From Branchipolynoe longqiensis (Eukaryota > Annelida > Polychaeta > Phyllodocida > Polynoidae), in NCBI GenBank assembly GCA_030323885.1, contig JASIRB010003061.1:1-64000 (forward strand): a stretch of 64,000 nt of DNA, read 5' to 3'. Positions 20,608-31,639 of this stretch are shown here, in pieces. The notes below the pieces were generated by a model that was given only the letters and a program-made list of their open reading frames with translations, was not told the origin of the DNA and did no database searches. The first letter of the stretch is position 1. Each line of letters opens with the position of its first letter. The position numbers and the translations under genes were made by a program.

Positions 20608-21845
20608 AGGAAGAGAGGGGAAGAGAGGGGAGAGACAGAAATATACGAAGAGAGAAGGAAAAGAGAGGGGGAGAGGAAGAGAGAGGTGAAGAGAGGGGAA
20701 GAGAGAGGGAAAGAAAGGGAGAGAGAGGAAGAGAGGGGAAGAGATGGGAAGAGAGGGGGAGAGAGGGAGAGAGGGAAAGAAAGGGAGAGAGGAAGAGAGG
20801 AAGAGAGGGGAAGAGAGAGGGGAAGAGAGGGGAAGAGGGAGAGAGAGGGGAGATAGGGGAAAAGAGGGAGAGGGGAAGAACAGAGGGGAAGAGAGGAGAG
20901 GGAAGAGGAGGGGAGAGAGAAGGGGAGGGGAGAGGGGAAAAGAGAGGAGAGGGGAAAAGAGGAGAGTGAAGGGAGAGAGCAAGAAGATGAGAGAGGGGAA
21001 GAGATAGGGAAGAGAGGAGAAGGGGAGAGAAAGGGGAGAGTGGAAAAGGGGAGATGGGGAAAAAGGGGAAAGGGGAAGGGATGAGGGGACGGTATAGGGG
21101 AGTGATAAGGGTAATGAGAGAGGGGAAGAGAGGAGGGAAGGGGGCGAAAGGGAAGAGAGGAGAAGGGGAAGAGGGGAGAGAGGGGAAGAGAGAGGGGACA
21201 AGTGGGAGAGGGGAATAGAGTAGGGGAGAGAGAGAGGGGTAGAGAGGGAGAGGGAAAGGAGGTGGGAGAGGAGGTAAAAGAGTTAGAGAGGGAAGGAGAG
21301 GGTAAGAGAGAGGGGGAGGAAGAGGGGAGGGAGGGAGAGGGGGAAGAGAGGGAGATGTGGCGAGAGGGAGTAGGGGTAATGGATGGAGAGAGGGGAATAG
21401 AGAGGGAAGAGAGAGGGAAAAGAGGGAAAAGGGAGGGAGAGAGGGGAGAGAGAGAGGGGAAAGAGAGAGGGGAAGATAGGGGTGAGAGGGAAAGAACGGA
21501 AGAGGAAGAGAGTGAGAGAGGGGGGATAGGGAAAGAGAGGGAAAGCGAGGGAGAGAGGAAGAGAGAGGGAAAGAAATGGAGAGGGAAGAGAGAGGGGAGA
21601 AGAGAGGGAAAGAAAGGGAGATAGGAAGAGAGGGAAGGAGGAGGAAAGAGGAGGGAAGAGAGGGGGAAGCCCGAGGGGAAGAGGGGAGAGAGAGCGGAAT
21701 TGAGAAGTGGAGAGAGGGGGAAAGAAAGGGAGAGAGAGGAAGAGATAGGGGAGAGAGGGAGAGCGAGGTAGAGAGAGAGCAGGGGGGGAGAGGGAGAGGG
21801 GGAGAGGGAGAGGGAGAGGGAGAGGGAGAGGGAGAGGGAGGGGGA
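20608..21845 (+). repeat. Long polypurine tract 2
   Basis: About 1,240 bp of the same purine-only repeat, separated from tract 1 by a 317-bp mixed spacer holding a minus-strand SINE tail (about 20,448-20,500). It ends in a perfect GAGAGGGA-type hexamer run at 21,790-21,843. Confidence 0.9.
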
Positions 21846-22116
21846 TAGAAAATCGACGTTTTGCACCGCGCGCATCGGCAAAATAAATGGTTGTACACTC
21901 CTGACGCCGTTTTCAGCGCATGCAGTCGTAATAACGAACTAATCTATAGATGACAATATATTAGGAATATTAGTTACCTTTCTATGAAATGATGTGAAGA
22001 ATGTGATAATTATTGATTCGAGGAATGGTGAATATCCATATCCACAGCATCAACTTTGGCTAATACTAGGTTCAAGCAGCCATTTGCAATCAAACAGTGA
22101 TGAAAGAACAGCTCTG

Positions 22117-23388
22117 ATTTCTAATTTAACTAGCATAGGACAAGCAGTTACGTCCAGAACCAGTTTAATCACCCTGGAATATTAGATTAAAATAATATAT
22201 ATATATGCATGCAAAATGAATATTTATTTCAAGTAAGAGTCTTCTTTTATTATTTCATTGACTAACAGATACTATTCTATGCAGGCACCTCCCCCATCTT
22301 GATATGACCTTAGCTGTTGCCAGGGCATAACACCCCAACAACGAACCAACGGACCAGGCTCCTATTTCCTGGTCACACAGCAAACTATATCAGATGCTGA
22401 GCTATCCAAACACTATGGCTGCCTTGCCATGTGTGCGGTGTATGTGTCCGTATGTAGGCATATGTGTGCCAGGTATGTGTCCATGTAGGCCTATGTGTGC
22501 CATGTATGTGTCCATGTAGGGCTATGTGCGCCATGGATGTGTTGCAGGTATGTGTGCACCATGGAGGTACACCGTGGAAATGCGCTGTGGAGGTGCGCCC
22601 ATGTATGTGTGCTGTGGAGGTGTGCCGTGGAGGTGCACCGATGTATGTGCGCTGAGGAAGTGCTCCACTGGCTCCGTCCGGTCAGACACACCCGGGCCGA
22701 GTGTGAACTGGGCCCGCCTAGACCTGATGTCTGTGGTGATATAGGCAAACGCATGAGTGTATGTGCGCTGCCTATACGCTAATGTAGGCTAAATCTGCTT
22801 CGTTGCAAATTCCAGCCCTTCACTTTGGAAGCAGAAGTGATGAAGTGTCTTATGTAAATCAACAGAATTACCTGTTCCTGTCATCTTTATTTTACCTGTG
22901 TTTCATTGAAATTTGACTTGATGTTTTGTTGTTGTCATTTATTAACCAACATGCACTGATTTACATGGTATTTTAACTTAGGCCTACAGATTAACTTACA
23001 GATGCTCTTCTGGCAGATCTAGGCCCTATTGGGCCTTTAATGCCAGCTTCTTAAAGATAGGATGATGTTTGTTTGTTTGTTGTTGTTTTACGTCCTAGCA
23101 ACATCTAAGGTCATATCAGGACGGGTACCGACTTGTGACAGTGCGCATCCTGGCGACTTTATAGTGCTGTCTCACTGGGAAACCAGGCCGCCGGGACCAT
23201 GACCTGGTATCCCACTCAGTCACATTATCCTGACACTGAGCACACCAGATAGGATGAAGTCGGTAGCTGTATGATTAAGTGCATTCTAATGTAACAGTCA
23301 GTTATCCGGCACCCTACAGGTCCCAGTGAAGCCGGATACATTTTTGTGAAATAGAATAAATACATGTAGTAGGCCTATTGCTAATTAC
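22117..23388 (+). repeat. Duplicated ~1 kb segment, copy 2 (with SINE insertion)
   Basis: Same segment as 14,736-15,757, about 90% identical by eye. It contains the minisatellite (22,441-22,650) and one extra 181-bp SINE insertion at 23,066-23,246 that copy 1 lacks. Confidence 0.7.
23066..23246 (-). mobile_element. 5'-truncated SINE with target-site duplication
   Basis: The minus-strand tail starts with (TTTG)n then TTGTTTTACGTCCTAGCAAC and the body. It is flanked by AGATAGGATGA at 23,055-23,065 and 23,247-23,257. The paralogous segment has a single AGATAGGATGA at 15,630-15,640, an empty site. Confidence 0.85.
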
Positions 23389-23570
23389 CATACTTAAATC
23401 ACATTCAACATATAATTATTTGACTTACTACCCCACCAACCCCCAAGAAAAATGCAAAATCAGTAACAATGTAATGTAGAAACCAACTATAGGCCTATTT
23501 GATGGATCATAATAATGTACCCTTTCATTTGAAGTATCTGTTATTTAAAATTGCAAACTTTGGATATTTA

Positions 23571-24420
23571 AAGTGATCGGATGATCTCCAGCACCAGCGG
23601 CAGTGATGCGGATGCCATCATTGTGGCCCCAAAGCCAAAAAAGGACTTAATTAAATAGAGAAAATGCTCACCGATCGCCTTGAAACAGTTCCTCAAAGTA
23701 TACTAACCCGGATAGATGAAACTACTGCCGCGAAGGATAGAGGCTGACCATTGGAAAGCGTGGGAAAACACAACCACCATAGGTCATGTGGCTGTCGCTC
23801 CGACTCCCGATCATCACCAAGGGAGCGGCACAGGAGCAGGAGCTGCACACGCATAAACACATGATCACCTAGCAGGCGATGACATAATGAGCGTCGAGAT
23901 GATGAACTTTGACGACATAAACAAAACAGCCGGAAACGTTCAGCATCAACCACCGACTCGGATAGCGATCACCGTGGACCCATAGATGAACTCCTCAACT
24001 CATCCAGCAAGTGACGCCATGCAAAGCGAGCTAAAGCCTCAATATTACCGCATACATTTGTTATCCGTGGCAAAAGAAAAGGTAGGGCCAGCCAACGGGA
24101 GAGTAACTGTATGGAGTATTTTTGCGCCTCGTATCATATGTGCAAAGACTCAACTGTGCCATGGTCATGGGTGGAGCATATACGAGAGCATCAAGAGCAG
24201 CTCGTGATCATGCACCTGGAATGAGCCTAACATTTACACCCCCACCAGCTGCCAAGGTAAACAAACCAGCCACGCCCACTCCTGCCACCTCACCCACCCA
24301 TGCCCCAATCCGTACTGCCCCCTACACACCAGCCTTCCCAGCCTGCCCAGCACCCTCATCACCCTCTACTGCAGATGTCCCTCTTGTTGCTGGTGCTGGT
24401 GTTAAAGTTGTCGACATGCC
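23571..24420 (+). pseudogene. Decayed gag-like remnant, possibly of a YR retrotransposon
   Basis: The most telling part is an 80-codon plus-strand stretch at 23,985-24,224 with one internal stop. It reads ...RRHAKRAKASILPHTFVIRG, then a charged region, then MEYFCASYHM and VEHIREHQEQ. Upstream frames include LETVPQSILTRIDETTAAKD and an Arg/Ser/His-rich region; downstream is Pro/Thr-rich. The layout (helix, RS-rich, P-h-h-F-V-x-R-G, W/EY motif) resembles DIRS/Ngaro-type gag proteins. It is broken by several stops and frameshifts. The assignment is tentative. Confidence 0.35.
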
Positions 24421-26117
24421 ATGTGAGAATGATGAATGGATGTGTGCTAAAATGTTGTTATGGGTAGATGATACATGGTTAATTTTAACAGCTTTCTCAA
24501 TGTATATAAGATTAATTTCAACTCTTACATAGGTACAGGACATTGCCCTACAGCCTAAATGATATTGGCATAACATGTTATACAATACATAAGATTAATT
24601 TCAACTCTAACATAGGCACAACATATAAGTCTTCATATGAATATTGAGTTTGCTATTATTTGGAATGTTTTCTGCCATTATTTGGAATGTTTTCACTTTT
24701 GGTTCCCATGTCACAAAAGTGGTAGACAACTTCTGAGAATGACCCATATCAATTGCCCGCCTACCCACCTTGTAAGCTGTAGTTTTTATCAGGCGACCTG
24801 GGGCAATCTCCTGTCTGATGTAGCAGCAGCATTAGTTGAAATACTTTTGTTGCATTCTCAGTTTCACAGAAGAGTCATATAGTGGTCTGGTGCGAATGTA
24901 AAGCCTGATTTATGATTAGATTTAGAGATCAATGCACCTACCGCTCTAAAATTTGGATAAACTAATGGGTTTGATTTTCTGCCATGTTTTCTTGCTTCTT
25001 ATTTGGTCGCCTCCAAATATTCAAGCCTGTACATACTCTGTCAAATTGTTCCTATTCCGCGATCCTTACGTTTGTATTGGGGGATTCATAAGAATTGTCC
25101 TAGTGCATCACCTTACAGATAAGTCTAGTTTAGCCATAATATAAAGCTAATGGATTGATTCTTACAAGCTACTTTCGTTTAATTTAAACTATTTTTAAAG
25201 TTCAACTTTTCAGAAAAGGATTCAAAATTTGGTATTTACCCTGAAATGCTGGCCGTTGCCTTAGTTTATACTTTTTTTTAGCATAGCATGATTGTGGAAT
25301 AGGGAAATAAGTATGGAATGGCTGCATTAGTATCTAAGTGAGTGCATTGATTTAGACAATTTCAAGCATTTATCAGAATATGTACCTGCAGTCGAAAGAG
25401 GAACACTTGCATCTCACCTGACTGCTCCCTTGTCTATGGCACCCCTTGAATTCTATTCACTGAGACGCATCTTGTATTCATATTGACCAAGTCTTTTCCT
25501 TTCTTTCAAGACTATGAGCTATTCCCTGAAGAGACAGTTTGTAAGTACAAGCCACACATTACACTCATACTAATATTGATATTCTTGGCCTAATTCTAAT
25601 TGTTGCTTCATTATTTTAATGCCATTATTTTATTCCCACACATAACTCGTATTTTTTTGTATTTTCTGAATGTATGTATCATTATATAATATAATGACAG
25701 TTCAACACAATATTGTTCCAGGGATTGATGCGGAGCCTAACTTTAACCTGTGATGTACATGGGTTAAAGTTAGTAATATATATATGATGTGCATGGATTA
25801 AAGCTAGTAATATATATAATGCTTATAAGGATGTATTTCACTCAATTCTTCTAAATGTTGTTCTTTCAAGATGACGGTCCACCATCTGATCTATGTAAGT
25901 TCAATTCTAGCAGCATATTTAGCTTCATAGTTATCAACTGAGTGGGTCCAGTGGCTATAACGACCCGACACAACTGGCCTATAGCAGGTGACAGCCCCTG
26001 ACAGGTGGTGCCCCTGAGACCAAACCTGGAACTAATCTGCTGGCACACTCAAGCCACCGTTCACATATAACAACACAGCTATAACTGAAGATGATAGTGT
26101 CCTCGTGTATACTCCTA
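24421..26117. other. No recognisable gene
   Basis: AT-rich sequence with scattered short frames and a small duplication (TAGTAATATATATA near 25,775 and 25,810). Nothing supports a gene. Confidence 0.5.
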
Positions 26118-26135
26118 TAATAGATTAAAGAGCAC

Positions 26136-26172
<37 letters not shown>
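26118..26172. repeat. (TA)n microsatellite
   Basis: About 20 TA dinucleotides in a row next to the LINE 3' tail. Confidence 0.9.
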
Positions 26173-26175
<3 letters not shown>

Positions 26176-26453
26176 CCATACGGTTGTTAGAATGATTGAT
26201 TGTGTGGTTGCTTTACGCCGTGCCAATATACACTCATTAAATTAAAATGCTCACAATTATATATTTGTGGCAGAGGAAAACAAATTCCTGTATAAAAGGA
26301 AAGGTTTAGTAATAATTGATAGAATTTATTTAGCAAACTATATGAGATGGTACAGACCAGCTGCCTTCAAAAAGGCTAAAATGCTTTCTTGTTTTACTTT
26401 AGTAAAAAGGTCATGCAAACTGTCTGCATTGTAAAGTTGTTGGTGCAACTTAG

Positions 26454-26801
26454 TCAAATGTGTTTGAGTCTTAGCGGAGACTGACACCCAATACATTCAG
26501 GGGGAGGCTCCCTCTTGAGCAGAAAAGCATGTGTAAGCCATGACTGGCCAATACGGCAGCGGCTAAGAAGATCTCCCGCATGAGTCTGTGGTGGTTTTCC
26601 CACAGAGGGTTCAATTTCTTTAAGTTTACTAATGTTTTCATCCCACTCATGTTGCCATTTGGATTTTATGTGGGTGGCTATTAGTGGTTTCAGATCAGAG
26701 TGAGGGATCAGACACCATTCAAGATCACAGTTCAGGGCCTTCTTTGCAGCCCGATCAGCTGGTTTGTTTCCTTGTATGCTGCATGGCCAGGCACCCAGCA
26801 C
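26454..26801 (-). pseudogene. RNase H end and C-terminal zinc motif of LINE copy A
   Basis: Contains GNKPADRAAKKA, the C-terminal part of RNase H, then RCRIGQSWLTHAFLL and PECIGCQSPLRLKHI. The latter is the Cys/His motif that closes ORF2 in many non-LTR elements. The N-terminal half of RNase H lies at about 26,800-27,150, frameshifted. Confidence 0.65.
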
Positions 26802-27060
26802 AAGTGGATGTCATACCTATCTGTTGTCAGTTGGTTCATTTTATTAATGACCATTGCTAGAATAGGTTGATCCGTTTTCAGTCCAGCAACAGCCAGGAGG
26901 CTGGACAACGAATCACTGTATATAACATAGTTAGTGTGGTTGGATACCTCGATTCACTCCAACACGAGGAGAAGGAGTGCTCGGGCTTCCGCAGTGAAAA
27001 TCTAGCTCTGATCCGGCAAGCCTACGCCAAATCTTTTCCGTTGGCAGACTGCCACAGCAG

Positions 27061-27489
27061 CTACCTCGCTTTGGTCTTTCGAACCATCAGTGTATATGGA
27101 AAGGTGGTCTGCAAACTGGCCTTGAATCTCTGCATGCAGTCCTTAGTATTCGAGTGGTCGAGGGTGCTGCGGCCCCATCTGAAGCCACATTGGAGGTTGG
27201 TCAGGTGTTGTCCTGACTCCAGTAGCCAGACGAGGCGGTTGTTTACCATACGCTGCATGGTTTTACAGATGCAGTTTGTGAGGGCTATCGGACAATAGTT
27301 GTTGGCTTCACTCTGGTCTTTACCAGGTTTGGGACTTGGTATTACAGTCACCTCCTGCCAAGAGGTGGGGATGAGACCTGACTCCCAGATATTGTTGGTT
27401 GTGAAGGGGCATCTCCGGTTATTAAGAACAGTCTCATTGCAGGTTTGGCGGATGTTTAAAAAATTGATAATGAATTCCATCAGGTCCAA
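27061..27489 (-). pseudogene. Reverse transcriptase N-terminal fragment of LINE copy A
   Basis: Shows IWESGLIPTSWQEVTVIPSP and KPGKDQSEANNYCPIALTN, typical of non-LTR RT blocks 0-2, then LQCGFRWGRSTLDH. The frame then jumps into RNase H. The palm block with the Y-x-D-D box is absent, so this copy cannot encode an active RT. Confidence 0.7.
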
Positions 27490-27800
27490 CTGCTGTGACG
27501 TGCAAGCTTTCCAAAGAATACCTCAACTCACCCACACTGAATGGGGAGTTGTAGTGCTCCTCACCAACAGAGGAAAAGACCTTGGCATTCTTTGGCGGAC
27601 AGAAAGCCCAGGAGGCAGTTTACCAAAGACGAGCTTCCAGCAAAGGGGCGAGCCAATTCGTCACTTATTTCATCGAATGGTGCCGTTGTGTTTCAAGTGC
27701 TGGACTACAGAAGAATCACCTCCCCTTCATTTGATTTCCTTATCATTGTCCACACTTTGCCCAGCGACGCGTGCATGGTGATGCTAGAAACGAATCGTCT

Positions 27801-28432
27801 TCAGTACTGCCTCCATGTTTCTTTGATTGTTATGCGAGCGTGAGCTCGTAGAATTCTAAAGAGCACCAGATTTTCAGCAGTCGGTCTCCTGTGGAATTTA
27901 CGCTCAGCTTTCTTTCGTTCCTTAATAGCCGTCCTATAGCCGTCATCCAACCATGGAGGTGCCAGATGCTTGGGAGTTGCCAAGGTCTTCGGAACGATTT
28001 TCTACGCAATCCATCTCAGCATCTCAGTGAAGGAATCAATGTCACTGATGTCTGGAGTGAGCTCTGGAAGGTGGGCCAGTCGGCTTTTCGCAGCCGCCAG
28101 CTCCTCTCTCGCTTTACGGGAGATGCCCCTTCACAATTAAGAATAATTGGGAAGTGGTCGCTCCCGCAGAGGTTGTCCCAGACCCTCCAAGAAAAGTCCC
28201 GCGCCAGTTCTGGTTCTACAATGCTGAGATCAATGGCGGAGTATGTTCAGTAGCCGGGATGCAAATATGTGTACGAACCATCGTTCAATAAACACAGAGC
28301 ATAACAGGCCACAACGTCCTCAATTCTCTTGCCTTTAGCATTCCTATTGTCCCCCCCCCCCCCATAATGGGTTCTGGCCGGTAAAGTCACCCATAAGTAA
28401 ATATGGGGCCGGTACCTGGTCCACAAGGGCAT
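27801..28432 (-). pseudogene. Endonuclease C-terminus and linker of LINE copy A
   Basis: 28,432-28,247 gives NRNAKGKRIEDVVACYALCL followed by LNDGSYTYLHPGY, the end of an APE-type endonuclease. 27,983-27,801 gives PPWLDDGYRTAIKERKKAE and the arginine-rich linker before RT. The endonuclease start (LIQWNC.) is at about 28,765. Confidence 0.65.
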
Positions 28433-28789
28433 CCAGTTATTGTACAGTGAGAACGGAGCTCAGAGGAATTTTAATGGAACAGAGAGTTACAGTCTTATGC
28501 AGAATCAAACAAACAGCTACAGCCTGTAGTGTTGTTTCTAACGCCACTGGCATACATACAACATCACGTTTGACCAAGATGGAGGAGCCGCCAGTGGCTC
28601 AGTCTCCATCTGGTGCGTGCTTGTTATAATTGGTGTAGCCTTTAAGACTACAACTCTCAGAAGCTTTAATATAAGTTTCTTGTAGGCAAACAGCAAGTGG
28701 ATTGAGGTTGCAACAAAGAAGAGACAACTTGTTGATGTTGCTCCTAAAACCTCAGCAGTTCCATTGAATAAGATTGATCGATTGATTGT

Positions 28790-29465
28790 TGGGTGCTTTG
28801 TGGCCAGGCACCCAGCACAAGTGGATATCATACCCATCCGTTGTCAGTTGGTTCATTTTATAAATGACCGTTGCTAGAATAGGGTGATTTGTTTTCAATC
28901 CAGCAACAGCCAGGAGGCAAGAGAACGAATCACTGTATATAACATAGTTAGTGTGGTTGGATACCTCAATACATTCCAAAGTGAGAAGGAGTGCTCGGGC
29001 TTCTGCAGTGAAAATCGAACTCTGATCGGGCAAACGTACACCAACTTTTTCCCGTCGGCAGACTGCCGCAGCAGCTACCCGGCTTTGGTCTTTCGAACCA
29101 TCAGTGTATGTGGAGAGGTGGTCTGCAAACTGGCATTGAATCTCTGCATGCAGTTCTTGGTACTCGAGTGGATGTGTCCCAGACTTCCTCAGTTCCGTAA
29201 GTCGGAGGATAACCGATGGCTTTCTCAACGACCACGGGGGATGTTCTGGGACTTTGGCATCCTCCAACATGTCCAAATCCATGCCCAAGGCCTCCAAATG
29301 AGGTTTCATTCGGAGCCTCAGTGCCCAGATGTAATTTGGCCTGGCTTCATACCTGGATTCGTCATGTTGCTCGAATAGACAATTGTGTGCAGGATTCAAT
29401 GCATTAGTTTTTATCTTGACTACATATTGCATGGCCAGTTTGGCGCTTTTGAATAAGAGATCCAC
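28790..29465 (-). pseudogene. RNase H domain of LINE copy B
   Basis: A 225-residue open stretch shows the RNase H signature: TYTDGSKDQS (first Asp), TAEARALLLTLE (Glu), VIYSDSFSCL (Asp) and HLCWVPGHK (His). It is about 90% identical at DNA level to the broken copy at 26,801-27,150. The end of the domain is missing. Confidence 0.75.
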
Positions 29466-29474
29466 CTGTCACTG

Positions 29475-30707
29475 TCATTTTGGAGCAGTGATAGGTGTTC
29501 TCCCCCTCCCCCTTGGTTTGGGGGAGAGACTTTGACTCTGGATTTCCGCAGTCTCAGGCATCTCAATATCAGCCAGGGCCTGATATCGAGTTAATGATAA
29601 GTTTTTTGAGAGCCATGACCCCTTGGACGTTTTGACCGTAGGGGTCAAAGATCCCTTCGGAACTTGGTCCAACAAATTATTCTTTTTCTTTTTGGGCATC
29701 GCCGGCTCAGCCAGCATCTGCACCGCAATACTATTATTACTATTGTTATTTTTTTTGGTCGAAACCGGGGTCGGATTCGGTACTTGGGTGAAGGTAGTGG
29801 ACTTCCCCCAGTCAACCAAGTTAGTTCAGCCTGGCATTCAATTGTCCTGTTGGAGACTTTGGCTGCCGCAGCATAGCTCTTGGTGGTTGACGAGGGAGTA
29901 TTTGCCTCAGCCATCCTTCAAGCTTCTGCGTAGCTTAGCCGCTTTTCAGTTTTGATCTGCTGAATGAGTTTTTATTTTTTCCAGACAGGACAGTTTTTAG
30001 ATATGGCCATATGGTCACCAAGGCAATTGGAACATTTTGTATGACCTTTCTGACCGCACTAACAGATGATTTCATTTTTGCATCTATCTTTGCCATGACC
30101 AAAATTCTGGCATTGGAAGCACCGAAGTGGGTTTCGGCTGAAGACATCCACATTCACACTAAGGTATCCAATTTTCAAATTCTGGGGCAGAAAAGGCTTG
30201 CCAAACGTGAGGATATATGTCCCTGTTTTTATGGACTTGCTGTCCCTCTTCATAACTATTCTTCATACGTTTAACACTCCTTGAGACTTGAGCTCAAGTA
30301 CTATCTCATCCTCATCAACATCATTTAAGATCTGTAGTCCGGATTACTCCTTTGCTAGAGTTGAGAGTTCGATGAGGAGAGGCTTTGATGCCGATGCTTG
30401 CTAGCGTGCTTGCACATAGCAGATTGTGTGAATGCACTTTCTTATCCCACTCCACCAGAATATGTCCAGTTTGTAGCTTCTTCACGTCTATAACTGTGCC
30501 AGCGATTCCCATAATGCCCTTGTGAATGGCAAAAGGGGAAAGTTTGGCAACTGATGCCTCATCATTTAATGATTTGATCATAATGAACCGTGGCCAATCA
30601 TCAGCATTCGGACATGAGCCCGAATCCGATTTCGTTTCCCTGTCTAATATCCGTTTTTTGTTTGGGGGGTTTTGTGTAGACATATTTAGGTTTTTGGATT
30701 TTGTCAT
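29475..30707 (-). pseudogene. ORF1 (gag-like) of LINE copy B
   Basis: Open pieces at 30,321-30,707 (start MTKSKNLNMSTQ, core WPRFIMIKSLNDEASVAKLS), 30,059-30,253 and 29,475-29,819 belong to one ORF1 broken by frameshifts. The middle piece carries CCHC zinc knuckles: CFQCQNFGHGKDRC and, in another frame, CGQKGHTKCSNCLGDH. The last piece ends with a basic PRGRGRTPI stretch. Confidence 0.65.
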
Positions 30708-30941
30708 CCTCGCTCCCCACTCACCACGGAGCCCTCAAAATTGTGGTGTGTAGCGCTGCAGTCACCGACAAATACACACCAGGGATACGAGGATAATATA
30801 CTCTAGCATGGAGGCAAAAAAGCATAACCAGTACTAGATTGACCCTAGCCACCGACTTCTAGGAAGTGAAGAATTACTTGGTATTTGTGTAAATATAAAT
30901 ATGAATACACTTGGTGTATGATATAATATATCTATTCTCCA

Positions 30942-31218
30942 TTAATCTACCCAGGGCTTGGCATGGACAGCTGATTGATTGGAACAGGCCAGTCCAACCT
31001 CTTGTCTAGATGAAGTTGGGGCCAAAGTGCAGTGTTGGTCCACAAGGAGCCTTGGCCCCTTGCAGTCCTCACGCACCGGGAACCCTTCCTCCACCGACAC
31101 GAGCCGCAACTCACTGCAAACAAGCCGCTCCATGTGTCACCTTTTACAATCTGCAAGGGGGTGCAGAGGAACTATTCTAAAGCAGTTCCTTACCGAAATT
31201 AAATCAGCTTTCAGATGA
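30942..31218 (-). other. Possible coding fragment, unknown
   Basis: A 63-codon minus-strand frame (MERLVCSELRLVSVEEGFPV...) and an overlapping frame lie in a patch of higher GC than its surroundings. I recognise no domain. It could be an exon or a transposon remnant. Confidence 0.15.
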
Positions 31219-31639
31219 TACCAGAGTTGTTGGGTGTAAATATATTGTAATATATGGTATATATATTTGAGTTTTAAGTGTATTTTGCAAGCCAAAATAG
31301 GTTATTTTTCATATTTGAAACCTGATGGTGTAAGCTTTCCACTGATCTTAGAAACAGATGTGTAGCTTGCATAGGGCCAGAGCCTTTCGCTGCTGAAGGT
31401 AGTGAGGAGTTTACAGCCAGAAGTAGATGCGCTACAAATAATTTGGTAAAACTATGTTTTTCAAGGACAGATAACAAACTTGTTAAATAAAAATATTAAC
31501 AAGCAAATCATACAGAAGTCAAGAGTTAGTCTTCCTCTTTATATATATATTTTATAATATCATAGGTCGCATTTACATGGAGTTAAAAGCAATGGAAAAA
31601 AAGAAACTTTTTTCCAGTGATTGGCAGGATGCTAGCAGA

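Larger units (their letters stand above)
26173..28775 (-). mobile_element. I-group LINE, copy A (ORF2 start to 3' tail, internally deleted)
   Basis: On the minus strand it runs from the start of the endonuclease (IQWNC near 28,760) through endonuclease, linker, N-terminal RT, a deletion, RNase H, the C-terminal Cys/His motif, 3' UTR and a (CAAT)n tail at about 26,190. It is broken by stops and frameshifts throughout. The RNase H domain places it in the I group of non-LTR elements (I, Nimb and relatives, which are common in molluscs). Confidence 0.7.
28780..30707 (-). mobile_element. I-group LINE, copy B (ORF1 fused to RNase H, EN and RT deleted)
   Basis: ORF1 starts at 30,707 and decays through 29,475. 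It is followed directly by post-RT sequence and RNase H (29,465-28,790), so the endonuclease and RT are deleted. The RNase H is cut off just after its CWVPGH motif, where the sequence joins copy A. Confidence 0.7.

Noticed and set aside
19676..21898. Long Ser/Pro/Leu-rich and Arg/Glu/Gly-rich proteins (up to 479 codons)
   Set aside because: They are translations of pure purine/pyrimidine simple sequence on both strands.
24953..25144. Hydrophobic 63-codon plus-strand frame
   Set aside because: Short, AT-rich and without start context or neighbours; within chance expectation.
26867..28629. Plus-strand frames of 100-160 codons
   Set aside because: They lie opposite the LINE, whose RT, RNase H and endonuclease motifs read on the minus strand.
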